Source of the DNA: JADJYF01 sp050186725 | Lineage (GTDB): Bacteria > Pseudomonadota > Gammaproteobacteria > Ga0077536 | NCBI GenBank assembly: GCA_050186725.1 | Contig: JBFWYG010000005.1 | Location: 1-64,000, forward strand | Length of the DNA: 64,000 nucleotides | Reading direction: 5' to 3' | In this document: positions 42,466-49,902 of the stretch, in pieces | Layout of the letters: each line of letters starts with the position of its first letter | How positions within the stretch are numbered: the first letter of the stretch is position 1 | The notes under the pieces: model-generated | Seen by the model: only the letters and a program-made list of their open reading frames with translations | Told to the model about the DNA's origin: nothing | Databases searched by the model: none | Translations under genes and position numbers: made by a program

Positions 42466-42494
42466 TTGTCACGCGGAAATGCAATTCCTGCTAT
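42466..42494 (+). promoter_or_regulatory. weak candidate sigma-70 promoter before rpoN
   Basis: TTGTCA (five of six to the -35 consensus) is followed after 17 bases by TGCTAT (three of six to -10) in an AT-rich patch of the 184-base lptB-rpoN gap. The -10 is poor, so this is only a suggestion that rpoN has its own start site. Confidence 0.22.
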
Positions 42495-42586
42495 GCAAAT
42501 ACTGAACCATGCGGCATCGCGCTGAGCTACTATAGGCTCATCGGCGAACCAGACCGCGCATCGAGGCAGCGCTTCACCGCCAGACC

Positions 42587-44122
42587 ATGAAGCAGTCCAT
42601 CCAGCTCAAGCTCGGTCAGCACCTGACCATGACCCCCCAGCTGCAGCAGGCCATCCGCCTGCTGCAACTCTCGGCCATGGAGCTGTCCGTCGAGATCCAG
42701 GAGGCCCTGGAGTCGAACATGATGCTGGAACTGGCCGACGGCGCGGACGACGTGGACGACGCGCCGTTCAGCGCGCCGGACAGCGCCGGCAGCGGTTCGG
42801 ACGACGGCGAACCCGAGGCCAGCTTCGAATCCAGCTTCGAAGTCGGGGGCGGCGACGCGGGCGGTGACGACGAGCCGCGCTCGGTCGCAGAGGACATCCC
42901 CGACGACCTGCCGGTGGACAGCGACTGGGACGACATCTACGACACCCTGACCACGTCCGGCACCACCACCTCCAAGTCGGACGACGAACACGGCGACTAC
43001 GAGCGCGGCAGCCTGGCCCCGCCTTCGCTGCGCGAACACCTGCTGTGGCAGGTGAACCTCACGCCCTTGAGCGAGCGCGACCGGGCCATCGCCATCGCCA
43101 TCGTCGACGAGCTGGATGCCGACGGCTACCTGCGCAGCCCGCCCGAGGAACTGGCCGACACCGTCAACCAGGCCCTGGAAGACGGCGACGACCCCATCGA
43201 GGCCGACGAGGTACAGGCGATACTCAAGCTCGTGCAGGGCATGGAGCCGGCCGGGGTCGCCGCCCGCGACCTGCGCGAATGCCTGCTGTTGCAGCTCGCC
43301 CAGCTGCCGGCGGACACGCCGTGGCTGGTCGAGACCCGGCGCTGCGTTGGCGAGTACATGGATCTGCTGGCCTCGCGCGACTACAACCAGCTGATGCGGC
43401 GCCTGAAGCTGGTCCGCGAGGACCTCGCGGCCATCATCGGGCTCATCCAGAAGCTCAACCCCCGGCCCGGCTCGCAGTATGGCGGCGAGCAGACCGAGTA
43501 CATCGTGCCGGACGTGTTCGTCTACAAGTACAAGGACCGCTGGCGGGTCGAACTCAACGCCGAGACCATGCCGCCCTTGCGCGTCAACCCCTACTACGCG
43601 AGCATGATCCGGCGGGCGGACAACAGCGACGACAACACGGCGCTGCGCAATCACCTGCAGGAGGCGCGCTGGTTCATCAAGAGCCTGCAGAGTCGCAGCG
43701 AGACGCTGCTCAAGGTCGCGACCGCCATCGTCGAGCGGCAGCGCGCCTTCCTCGAGCACGGCGAGGAGGCGATGAAGCCGCTGGTGCTGCACGACATCGC
43801 CGAGGCGCTGGAAATGCATGAGTCCACCATCTCCCGCGTGACCACCCGCAAGTACATGCACACGCCGCGCGGCATCTTCGAACTCAAGTATTTCTTCTCC
43901 AGCCACGTCAGCACGACGCTCGGCGGTGAGGCCTCCTCGACCGCCATCCGCGCCGTGATCAAGAAGCTCATCGCCGCCGAGAACGCGCAGAAGCCCTTGT
44001 CCGACCACAAGATTGCCGAGCTGCTGTCCGAGCAGGGCGTGCAGGTGGCGCGCCGCACGGTGGCCAAGTACCGTGAAGCGATGTCCATTCCGCCGTCCAA
44101 CGAGCGCAAGCGCATCGCCTGA
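42587..44122 (+). CDS. rpoN: RNA polymerase sigma-54 factor
   Basis: RpoN directs polymerase to -24/-12 promoters that need AAA+ activators. The 511-residue protein has region I (MKQSIQLKLGQHLTMTPQLQQAIRLLQ, shown as two halves: KQSIQLKLGQHL and TPQLQQAIRLLQ), an acidic region II (about 50-140), core-binding region III, the HTH (HESTISRVTTRKYM) and the RpoN box ARRTVAKYREAM near the end. Region II is long and Asp/Glu-rich, which explains the length above E. coli's 477. Confidence 0.97.
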   Translation: MKQSIQLKLGQHLTMTPQLQQAIRLLQLSAMELSVEIQEALESNMMLELADGADDVDDAPFSAPDSAGSGSDDGEPEASFESSFEVGGGDAGGDDEPRSVAEDIPDDLPVDSDWDDIYDTLTTSGTTTSKSDDEHGDYERGSLAPPSLREHLLWQVNLTPLSERDRAIAIAIVDELDADGYLRSPPEELADTVNQALEDGDDPIEADEVQAILKLVQGMEPAGVAARDLRECLLLQLAQLPADTPWLVETRRCVGEYMDLLASRDYNQLMRRLKLVREDLAAIIGLIQKLNPRPGSQYGGEQTEYIVPDVFVYKYKDRWRVELNAETMPPLRVNPYYASMIRRADNSDDNTALRNHLQEARWFIKSLQSRSETLLKVATAIVERQRAFLEHGEEAMKPLVLHDIAEALEMHESTISRVTTRKYMHTPRGIFELKYFFSSHVSTTLGGEASSTAIRAVIKKLIAAENAQKPLSDHKIAELLSEQGVQVARRTVAKYREAMSIPPSNERKRIA

Positions 44123-44180
44123 CCGGGCACACTGCGGGCGGCGCCGACCGTACAACACCAAGAGCAAGCAGGAGTACACC

Positions 44181-44474
44181 ATGCATATCAAAGTCGACGG
44201 CCGTCACGTGGAGGTCACCGAGTCGATGCACGATTACATCAGCGCCAAGCTGGGTCGCATCGAGCGCCACTTCGACCACCTGGTTAACGTGCACGTGGTG
44301 CTGTCGGTGGAGAAGCAGCGCCAGATGGCCGAGGCGACCATCCACGTCGCCGGCAACGATATCCATGCTCACAGCGAGGACGAGGACATGTACGCCGCCA
44401 TCGACGCGTTGTCCGACAAGCTCGACCGCCAAATCAAGAAGCACAAGGAAAAGCTGACCAATCATCGCGCCTGA
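44181..44474 (+). CDS. hpf: ribosome hibernation factor, short HPF
   Basis: HPF binds the 30S subunit and helps form inactive 100S ribosomes in stationary phase. The 97-residue protein is the short form, with MHIKVDGRHVEVTESMHDYI, KLGRIERHFDH and the DMYAAIDALSDKLDRQI helix. The ATG at 44181 has CAGGAG 8 bases upstream, although the frame is open earlier. It sits after rpoN as in many proteobacteria. Confidence 0.95.
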   Translation: MHIKVDGRHVEVTESMHDYISAKLGRIERHFDHLVNVHVVLSVEKQRQMAEATIHVAGNDIHAHSEDEDMYAAIDALSDKLDRQIKKHKEKLTNHRA

Positions 44475-44502
44475 GCGGTAGAGGCCCGGAGCGCGGCAGG
44501 AC

Positions 44503-45369
44503 ATGGACGACACACGGCGCTTCGTCATCGTCTCCGGGCTGTCGGGCGCCGGCAAATCCATCGCGCTCCACGCGCTGGAGGACGCCGGCTTCTACTGCGT
44601 CGACAACCTGCCGGTCGGCATCCTGGAAACCTTCGCGCGCCACGTCGGCGCGCTAGACCAGCCGCATTTTCGCAAGGTCGCGGTCGGCATGGACGCGCGC
44701 AACCAGCCGCGTGACCTGGCGGCGCTGCCGGCGGTGCTGGACAGCCTGCCGGCATTGCACGCCAAGGCCGAGCTGGTCTTCGTCGATGCCAGCGACGAGA
44801 CCCTGCTCCGGCGCTACAGCGAGACGCGCCGCAAGCATCCGCTGTCCTCCGATCACGTACCGCTGGCCGAGGCCATCGCCCAGGAGCGCGCGCTGCTCGA
44901 CCCGTTGGCCATGCGCGCCGACATCCGCATCGACACCACGCGCACCAACGTGCACGAGTTCCGCGCCGAGATTCGCGATCTCGTGACACCGCGCCAACCG
45001 GGCACGCTGGCGCTGCAGTTCCAGTCCTTCGGCTTCAAGTACGGCGTGCCGAGCGACGCCGATTTCGTGTTCGACGTGCGCTGCCTGCCTAATCCATACT
45101 GGGACCTGACGCTGCGCGATCTCACCGGGCGCGACCTGCCGGTGATCGAGTTTCTCGACCAGGCGCCGCTGGTGGAGCGCCTGGCGCAGGACATCGGCGG
45201 CTTCCTCGACACCTGGATTGGCCAGTTCGAAGAGGCCAACCGCACCTATCTCACCATCGCCTTCGGCTGCACCGGCGGGCGCCACCGCTCGGTCTACATG
45301 GCCGAGCGCCTCGCCCGTCGCTTCACCGCGCGCGGCAAGCGCGCCGCCATCAGCCACCGCGATCTCTAG
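44503..45369 (+). CDS. rapZ: RNase adapter protein RapZ
   Basis: RapZ guides RNase E to the GlmZ sRNA in enterobacteria and binds glucosamine-6-phosphate. The 288-residue protein has Walker A GLSGAGKS (12-19), DNLPVGIL, and the C-terminal domain with FGCTGGRHRSV. It follows hpf by 28 bases; the ptsN gene usually found between them is missing. Confidence 0.96.
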   Translation: MDDTRRFVIVSGLSGAGKSIALHALEDAGFYCVDNLPVGILETFARHVGALDQPHFRKVAVGMDARNQPRDLAALPAVLDSLPALHAKAELVFVDASDETLLRRYSETRRKHPLSSDHVPLAEAIAQERALLDPLAMRADIRIDTTRTNVHEFRAEIRDLVTPRQPGTLALQFQSFGFKYGVPSDADFVFDVRCLPNPYWDLTLRDLTGRDLPVIEFLDQAPLVERLAQDIGGFLDTWIGQFEEANRTYLTIAFGCTGGRHRSVYMAERLARRFTARGKRAAISHRDL

Positions 45370-45394
45370 AATGCTGTCTTTCGGATCGGAATTC

Positions 45395-45664
45395 ATGCCC
45401 GTCGCCCAACTCACCATCGTCAACCGGCTCGGCCTGCATGCGCGCGCCGCCGCCAAGTTCGTGCAGACTGCGGCTCATTACGGCTGCGAGGTGCAGGTTT
45501 GCAAGGATGGCAAGAAGGTCAACGGCAAGAGCATCATGGGCGTCATGATGCTGGCCGCGGCCCAGGGCGCGGAGATCGAGATCTCGACCTCCGGCGCCGA
45601 CGAACAGGCGGCCCTGGACGCGCTCGCCGCGCTGATCGCCGACAAGTTCGGGGAGCCTTCGTGA
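45395..45664 (+). CDS. ptsH: phosphocarrier protein HPr
   Basis: HPr accepts phosphate from EI. The 89-residue protein has the phospho-acceptor His15 in NRLGLHARAAAKF and Ser46 in GKSIMGVMM, the site used by HPr kinase where that enzyme exists. An ATG 24 bases upstream is in frame, but starting at 45395 puts His at 15 and Ser at 46 exactly as in the family. It overlaps ptsI by 4 bases (GTGA). Confidence 0.94.
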   Translation: MPVAQLTIVNRLGLHARAAAKFVQTAAHYGCEVQVCKDGKKVNGKSIMGVMMLAAAQGAEIEISTSGADEQAALDALAALIADKFGEPS

Positions 45665-47406
45665 CCTATTCACTGCACGGCGTCGCAATCTCGCGCGGCA
45701 TCGCCATCGGGCGGGTGCACGTCGTCGAACGCAACCAGCTCGACATTCCCGAGTATCACCTCGAAGAGACCGAGGTCGAGGGCGAACAGCGGCGTCTCGG
45801 CAACGCCGTGGCGCTGGCCAAGCACCACCTGCGCGAGATCCGCGCGCACATTCCGCCCGGCACACCGGCAGAAGTGGTGGCCTTCATCGACACCCACATG
45901 CTGATGCTGGACGATGCCGCGTTCAACGACGAGCCGGCGCGCATCATCCGCGACAACCGCGTCAACGCGGAGTGGGCGGTGAAGCTGCAGCGCGACGCGC
46001 TGATCGCGGTGTTCGAGGAGATGGACGATCCCTATCTCCGCACGCGCAAGGACGATGTCGACCACGTGGTCGATCGCATCTTCCGCAACCTGCTGCGCCA
46101 TCCGCCGCTGCGGCACGAGCTGCCGGACCAGAAACTGAACGGCATGATCATCATCGCCCGCGATCTCGCGCCGGCGGATCTCGTGCTGCTCCACCATCAT
46201 CACGTCGCCGGCTTCGTCACCGAGTACGGCGGCCCGACCTCGCATACCGCGATCCTGGCGCGCAGCCTGGGCATACCGGCGGTGGCCGGCCTGCACCACG
46301 CGCGGCGCTACATCCAGGAAGAAGAGACCGTCATCGTCGACGGCGACGACGGCGTGGTGCTGGGCGGCGCGGACGAGCGCATCCTCGCCCAGTACCGCGC
46401 GCGCCAGACCGAGAGGCAGAACTACGTCGCGAGCCTGAAGGTGCTGCGCGACGCGCCGACCGTGACCCTGGACGGCCGCGCCATCCAGCTCTACGCGAAC
46501 GTCGAGCTGGCCGAAGATTTCCAGAGCGTGCGCGAGGTGGGCGCCGACGGCGTCGGTCTGTATCGCACCGAGTTCCTGTTCCTGAACCGGAGCACGCACC
46601 CCGACGAAGACGAGCACTTCAACAACTACCGGCAGATGCTCGACGCCCTGGACGGCCTGCCGTTCACCATCCGCACCGCCGATCTCGGCTCGGACAAGAT
46701 GCCGGAGAGTTCGGTCGCCAACATTCCCTACGCCTCCAATCCGGCGCTGGGGCTGCGGGCCATCCGGCTCTGCCTGCGCGAGCCCTCGCTGTTCTGGCCG
46801 CAGCTCCGCGCGATCATTCGCGCCTCGGCCTATGGCCGGGTGCGCATGATGATTCCCATGCTGTCCAGCATCGACGAAGTGCACCAGGTGCTGGACATCG
46901 TGCGCACCATTCGCAACGAGTTCACCCGGCGCGGCATCGCCTTCGATCCCGAGATGCCCATCGGCGGGATGATCGAAGTGCCCGCGGCGGCGATCTGCGC
47001 GGACGTGTTCGCCAAGGAGCTCGATTTCCTGTCTATCGGCACCAACGATCTCATCCAGTACGCGGTGGCGATCGATCGGGTCAACAACGAGGTGGGCTAT
47101 CTCTACGATCCGCTGAATCCGGGCGTGCTGCGGCTGGTGGCCAATACCATCCAGGCCGGCCGCGAGGCCGGCATCCCCGTGGCGATGTGCGGTGAAATGG
47201 CGGGCGACGCGCGCTACACCCGGCTGTTGCTCGGTCTCGGGCTCACCGAGTTCAGCGTGCATCCGGCGGCGCTGCTCGAGATCAAGCACCTCGTCACCCA
47301 CACCGATCTGCGCCACGCCGAGCGCCTCTCGCGCGAGTTCTTGTTCGACTCGCGTCTCGAGCGGCGCCGCGAACTCCTGCAGGCGCTCGAACAGGGCGCG
47401 GTGTAA
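45661..47406 (+). CDS. ptsI: phosphoenolpyruvate-protein phosphotransferase (EI)
   Basis: EI takes phosphate from PEP and gives it to HPr. The 581-residue protein starts with GTG and has the N-terminal HPr-binding domain, active His195 in GGPTSHTAILARS, the PEP-binding barrel (GVGLYRTEFLFL, GTNDLIQYAVAIDR) and Cys510 in AMCGEMAGD. It has no N-terminal GAF domain, so it is the PtsI type rather than the nitrogen-PTS PtsP. Confidence 0.95.
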   Translation: MTYSLHGVAISRGIAIGRVHVVERNQLDIPEYHLEETEVEGEQRRLGNAVALAKHHLREIRAHIPPGTPAEVVAFIDTHMLMLDDAAFNDEPARIIRDNRVNAEWAVKLQRDALIAVFEEMDDPYLRTRKDDVDHVVDRIFRNLLRHPPLRHELPDQKLNGMIIIARDLAPADLVLLHHHHVAGFVTEYGGPTSHTAILARSLGIPAVAGLHHARRYIQEEETVIVDGDDGVVLGGADERILAQYRARQTERQNYVASLKVLRDAPTVTLDGRAIQLYANVELAEDFQSVREVGADGVGLYRTEFLFLNRSTHPDEDEHFNNYRQMLDALDGLPFTIRTADLGSDKMPESSVANIPYASNPALGLRAIRLCLREPSLFWPQLRAIIRASAYGRVRMMIPMLSSIDEVHQVLDIVRTIRNEFTRRGIAFDPEMPIGGMIEVPAAAICADVFAKELDFLSIGTNDLIQYAVAIDRVNNEVGYLYDPLNPGVLRLVANTIQAGREAGIPVAMCGEMAGDARYTRLLLGLGLTEFSVHPAALLEIKHLVTHTDLRHAERLSREFLFDSRLERRRELLQALEQGAV

Positions 47407-47513
47407 GCGTCTCGTTTCGACCACACGCGAGCGTAGCACTGCCGCGCCGTGAGACCGCTCGCCTTCCCGCGTGCTGCGGGCTTGCACGGCCGGCTAGGCG
47501 TCGACAATATCTG

Positions 47514-47522
47514 TGCTATCAT
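47514..47522 (+). promoter_or_regulatory. extended -10 promoter for the OmpA-like gene
   Basis: TGCTATCAT is a TG-extended -10 with five of six matches to TATAAT, in an AT-rich island (about 47500-47580) that stands out from the GC-rich surroundings. It is 78 bases before the ATG at 47600. No good -35 is needed for this class and none is seen. Confidence 0.4.
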
Positions 47523-47599
47523 CCTTGTTGCCGTTACGCTGCAACTTTTTCGCAACAGCGAACCGCATGACTTCATCAGGATCTATGGGGGCTGGGGCA

Positions 47600-48340
47600 A
47601 TGAGCAAACTCAATCGAATTCCGCTGGTGCTGCTGATGAGCTCGCTGGCCGTGGGCTGCGCCGAGCAGAACATCAAGCCGACCACGGTGCTGTGCCCGCT
47701 GCTCGGCGCGACCGCCGGCGCCGGTATCGCGGCCGCCGCGGGTGACGATGGCGACGAACCAGGCCCGCTGGCTGCAGGCGCCGTCCTCGGCGCGGTGGCT
47801 GGTTACTTCATCTGCCGAGAGAAGCCCGCCGAGCCGGTGCCGGCGACGCCGGCTCCCGCCGCGGCGCCCGCCCCGGCTCCGGCACCCGCGCCGCCCAAGG
47901 ACTCCGATGGCGACGGTGTCATCGACCCCAACGACAAGTGCCCCGGCACGCCGCCCGGCACCAAGGTCAACGCCGAAGGCTGCCCGGAGGTGGGTGAGAC
48001 CCTGATGTCGCTGCAGGGCGTGAACTTCGAGTTCGACAGTGCCAAGCTGATGCCGGAATCGACCGCCATCCTCGACCACGCGGCCGAAGTGCTCGGCCAG
48101 CAGGCGTCGGTCTCGGTGCGCATTGAAGGCCACACCGACAGCCGCGGCTCGGACGCCTACAACCTGAAGCTCTCCGACCGCCGCGCCAAGGCGGTGATGG
48201 ACTATCTGGTCGGCAAGGGCGTCGACGGCGGTCGCCTGACGTCGCAGGGCATGGGTGAGGGCGCACCGGTCGCGCCGAACGACTCCGAGGCCAACATGGC
48301 GAAGAACCGCCGCGTCGACCTGGTCGTCACCAAGAACTGA
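47600..48340 (+). CDS. OmpA-family protein with thrombospondin-3 repeat
   Basis: This 246-residue envelope protein has a signal sequence ending LAVGC (Cys20, a near-lipobox, so probably a lipoprotein), a Gly/Ala-rich segment (glycine-zipper-like, LLGATAGAGIAAAAG), a Pro/Ala linker, a calcium-binding TSP3 repeat (DSDGDGVIDPNDKCPGT) and an OmpA C-terminal peptidoglycan-binding domain (EGHTDSRGSDAYN, NRRVDLVV). An ATG at 47585 with AGGA upstream is an alternative start. It is set off from ptsI and followed by a strong terminator, so it is a single-gene unit. Confidence 0.88.
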   Translation: MSKLNRIPLVLLMSSLAVGCAEQNIKPTTVLCPLLGATAGAGIAAAAGDDGDEPGPLAAGAVLGAVAGYFICREKPAEPVPATPAPAAAPAPAPAPAPPKDSDGDGVIDPNDKCPGTPPGTKVNAEGCPEVGETLMSLQGVNFEFDSAKLMPESTAILDHAAEVLGQQASVSVRIEGHTDSRGSDAYNLKLSDRRAKAVMDYLVGKGVDGGRLTSQGMGEGAPVAPNDSEANMAKNRRVDLVVTKN

Positions 48341-48360
48341 GTCCAGCCACTCAGGTCGCG

Positions 48361-48393
48361 AAAAGGCCCGGCAATGCCGGGCCTTTTTCTTTT
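48361..48393 (+). terminator. Rho-independent terminator after the OmpA-like gene
   Basis: AAGGCCCGGC and GCCGGGCCTT form a 10-bp stem with loop AAT, followed by TTTCTTTT. A run of As precedes the stem, so it may also stop transcripts of the convergent thrB gene. Confidence 0.9.
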
Positions 48394-49346
48394 CAGGGCC
48401 AGAGCGCGGCGAAGGGGCAGTCCGGCCGCCGTCCGAACAGCAGCACGCGCTTGAAGGGCGCCGGGTCCTTGATGTGCACCAGCGCGCCGTCGCGCGGAAA
48501 CAGCTGATCCTTCAGCCGCGACAGCCAGAAACGCAGGCCCGCGGCGCGCAGCGCCTGCGGCCAGGCGGCCTTCTCACCATCGCTGAGCGGCCGCTCTGCC
48601 GCATAGGCCCCGAGCATCGCGCGGGCCAGGTCGGCTTCCAGCCGGTACTTGCCCTCGTCCATGCACCAGTCGGCCACGGCCACGGCCAGGTCATAGACGA
48701 GTGCACCGTTGAACGCGTAGTAGAAGTCGATGAGCCCGCTCAACACGTGACCTTCGAACAGCGCGTTGTCGCGAAACAGGTCCGCGTGGATCACGCCCTG
48801 GGGCAGAGCGTGGAACGGGTCGTGCGCGAACTCCGCCACGCTCGTCTCCAGCAACTCGCGCTCGGCGGGGTCGAGCCTGGGTGCGACCAGGGCCGCGGTC
48901 TCCGCGCGCCAGCGCGGGCCGCGATCGGACGCACGCCGGGGGGTGAAGCTCATGCCGACCTGGTGCATGCGCGCCATTGCGCCGCCGATGGCCGCGCAGT
49001 GCGCGGCGTCCGGGTAGGCGACACTGCCACCGGGCAGACGCCGGACCAGGGCGCAGGGGCGTCCGCGCAGTTCGCGCAGGTAGCGGTCTTGGCGGTCGGC
49101 GATGGGATGGGCGCTCGGCACGCCGTGCTCGGCGAGGTGCGCCATCAGGTCCAGGAAATAGGGCAGCTCGCTGGCCGGCGTCGATTCGAACAGGGTGAGC
49201 ACGTACTCGCCGACGTTGGTCGTGACGAAATAGTTGGTGTTCTCGATGCCGGCCGAGATGCCGCTGTAGCGCACCAGGGCGCCAACCTCGTAGTCGGCGA
49301 GGAAGGCCGCGAGCTCGTCGACTTCGATTACGGTGTAGACCGACAT
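48393..49346 (-). CDS. thrB: homoserine kinase (ThrB, APH-fold type)
   Basis: This enzyme phosphorylates homoserine for threonine synthesis. The 317-residue protein is the aminoglycoside-phosphotransferase-like form found in Pseudomonas and relatives, not the GHMP type of E. coli. Matching segments are MSVYTVIEVDELAAFL, SGISAGIENTNYFV, the catalytic loop VIHADLFRDNALF and IDFYYAFNG. The neighbouring DUF2782 gene and polA are typical of this context. Confidence 0.92.
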   Translation of the reverse strand: MSVYTVIEVDELAAFLADYEVGALVRYSGISAGIENTNYFVTTNVGEYVLTLFESTPASELPYFLDLMAHLAEHGVPSAHPIADRQDRYLRELRGRPCALVRRLPGGSVAYPDAAHCAAIGGAMARMHQVGMSFTPRRASDRGPRWRAETAALVAPRLDPAERELLETSVAEFAHDPFHALPQGVIHADLFRDNALFEGHVLSGLIDFYYAFNGALVYDLAVAVADWCMDEGKYRLEADLARAMLGAYAAERPLSDGEKAAWPQALRAAGLRFWLSRLKDQLFPRDGALVHIKDPAPFKRVLLFGRRPDCPFAALWP

Positions 49347-49402
49347 CGGCGCCTCGCCAGCCGCCCGCCGCGCCGTCGGCCCGGCGCTTCAGCGGCCGGG
49401 CG

Positions 49403-49780
49403 TCACCAGCTCAGGATCACCCACTGCGGTGGGCGCGGCTCGTCATCGAGTCGACCATTGATGCGTGATTCCATCAGGCCGTCGCCATCGCGGTCCACGA
49501 TGTAATAGGCAGGTCCGATGAAGGGTTTGACCTTCACCATGTAGAGGCGACCGTTCAGACGGTACTCCTCGATCTCGGCGTCCTTGCGCTTGACGATGGT
49601 CACGTCGGGCTCGGGGCCGGCCTCTTCCGCGCCGACGTCGTCACCGGCGTCCGGCACCGGGATGGTGTCGACCGGCGGTGGCGGCGCGATCTCCTTGAAC
49701 TGTGGTGCGGCCTCCTCGGCCAGGGCCAGCGGCGCGACCACCATGCAGGCGGTGAGGAGCAGAACGGCGGATGCTTTCAT
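49403..49780 (-). CDS. DUF2782 family exported protein
   Basis: The 125-residue protein has a signal peptide (MKASAVLLLTACMVVAPLALA), a Pro/Asp/Glu-rich linker and a conserved C-terminal domain (VKRKDAEIEEYRLNGRLYMVKV, shown as IEEYRLNGRLYMVKV, then PPYYIVD-like AYYIVDRDGDGLMES). This matches DUF2782, a small periplasmic family of unknown function encoded beside polA and homoserine kinase in gammaproteobacteria. A 56-base gap separates it from thrB, and it diverges from polA. Confidence 0.85.
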   Translation of the reverse strand: MKASAVLLLTACMVVAPLALAEEAAPQFKEIAPPPPVDTIPVPDAGDDVGAEEAGPEPDVTIVKRKDAEIEEYRLNGRLYMVKVKPFIGPAYYIVDRDGDGLMESRINGRLDDEPRPPQWVILSW

Positions 49781-49902
49781 GGGGGGACTCGCGGCGTTGC
49801 CTGGGCGCTCGATTGCCCGCGTAGAATATCACCGAAAGAAGCACGCGGAATCGGGGCCCATTCCTCACCCCGCGTCAGACGTTGCCGCAAGAGGCCCACC
49901 GC

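Noticed and set aside
48393..49346. AmgK kinase partner for the MurU-like enzyme
   Set aside because: The APH-fold kinase matches the Pseudomonas-type homoserine kinase along its length and sits beside DUF2782 and polA, its usual context.
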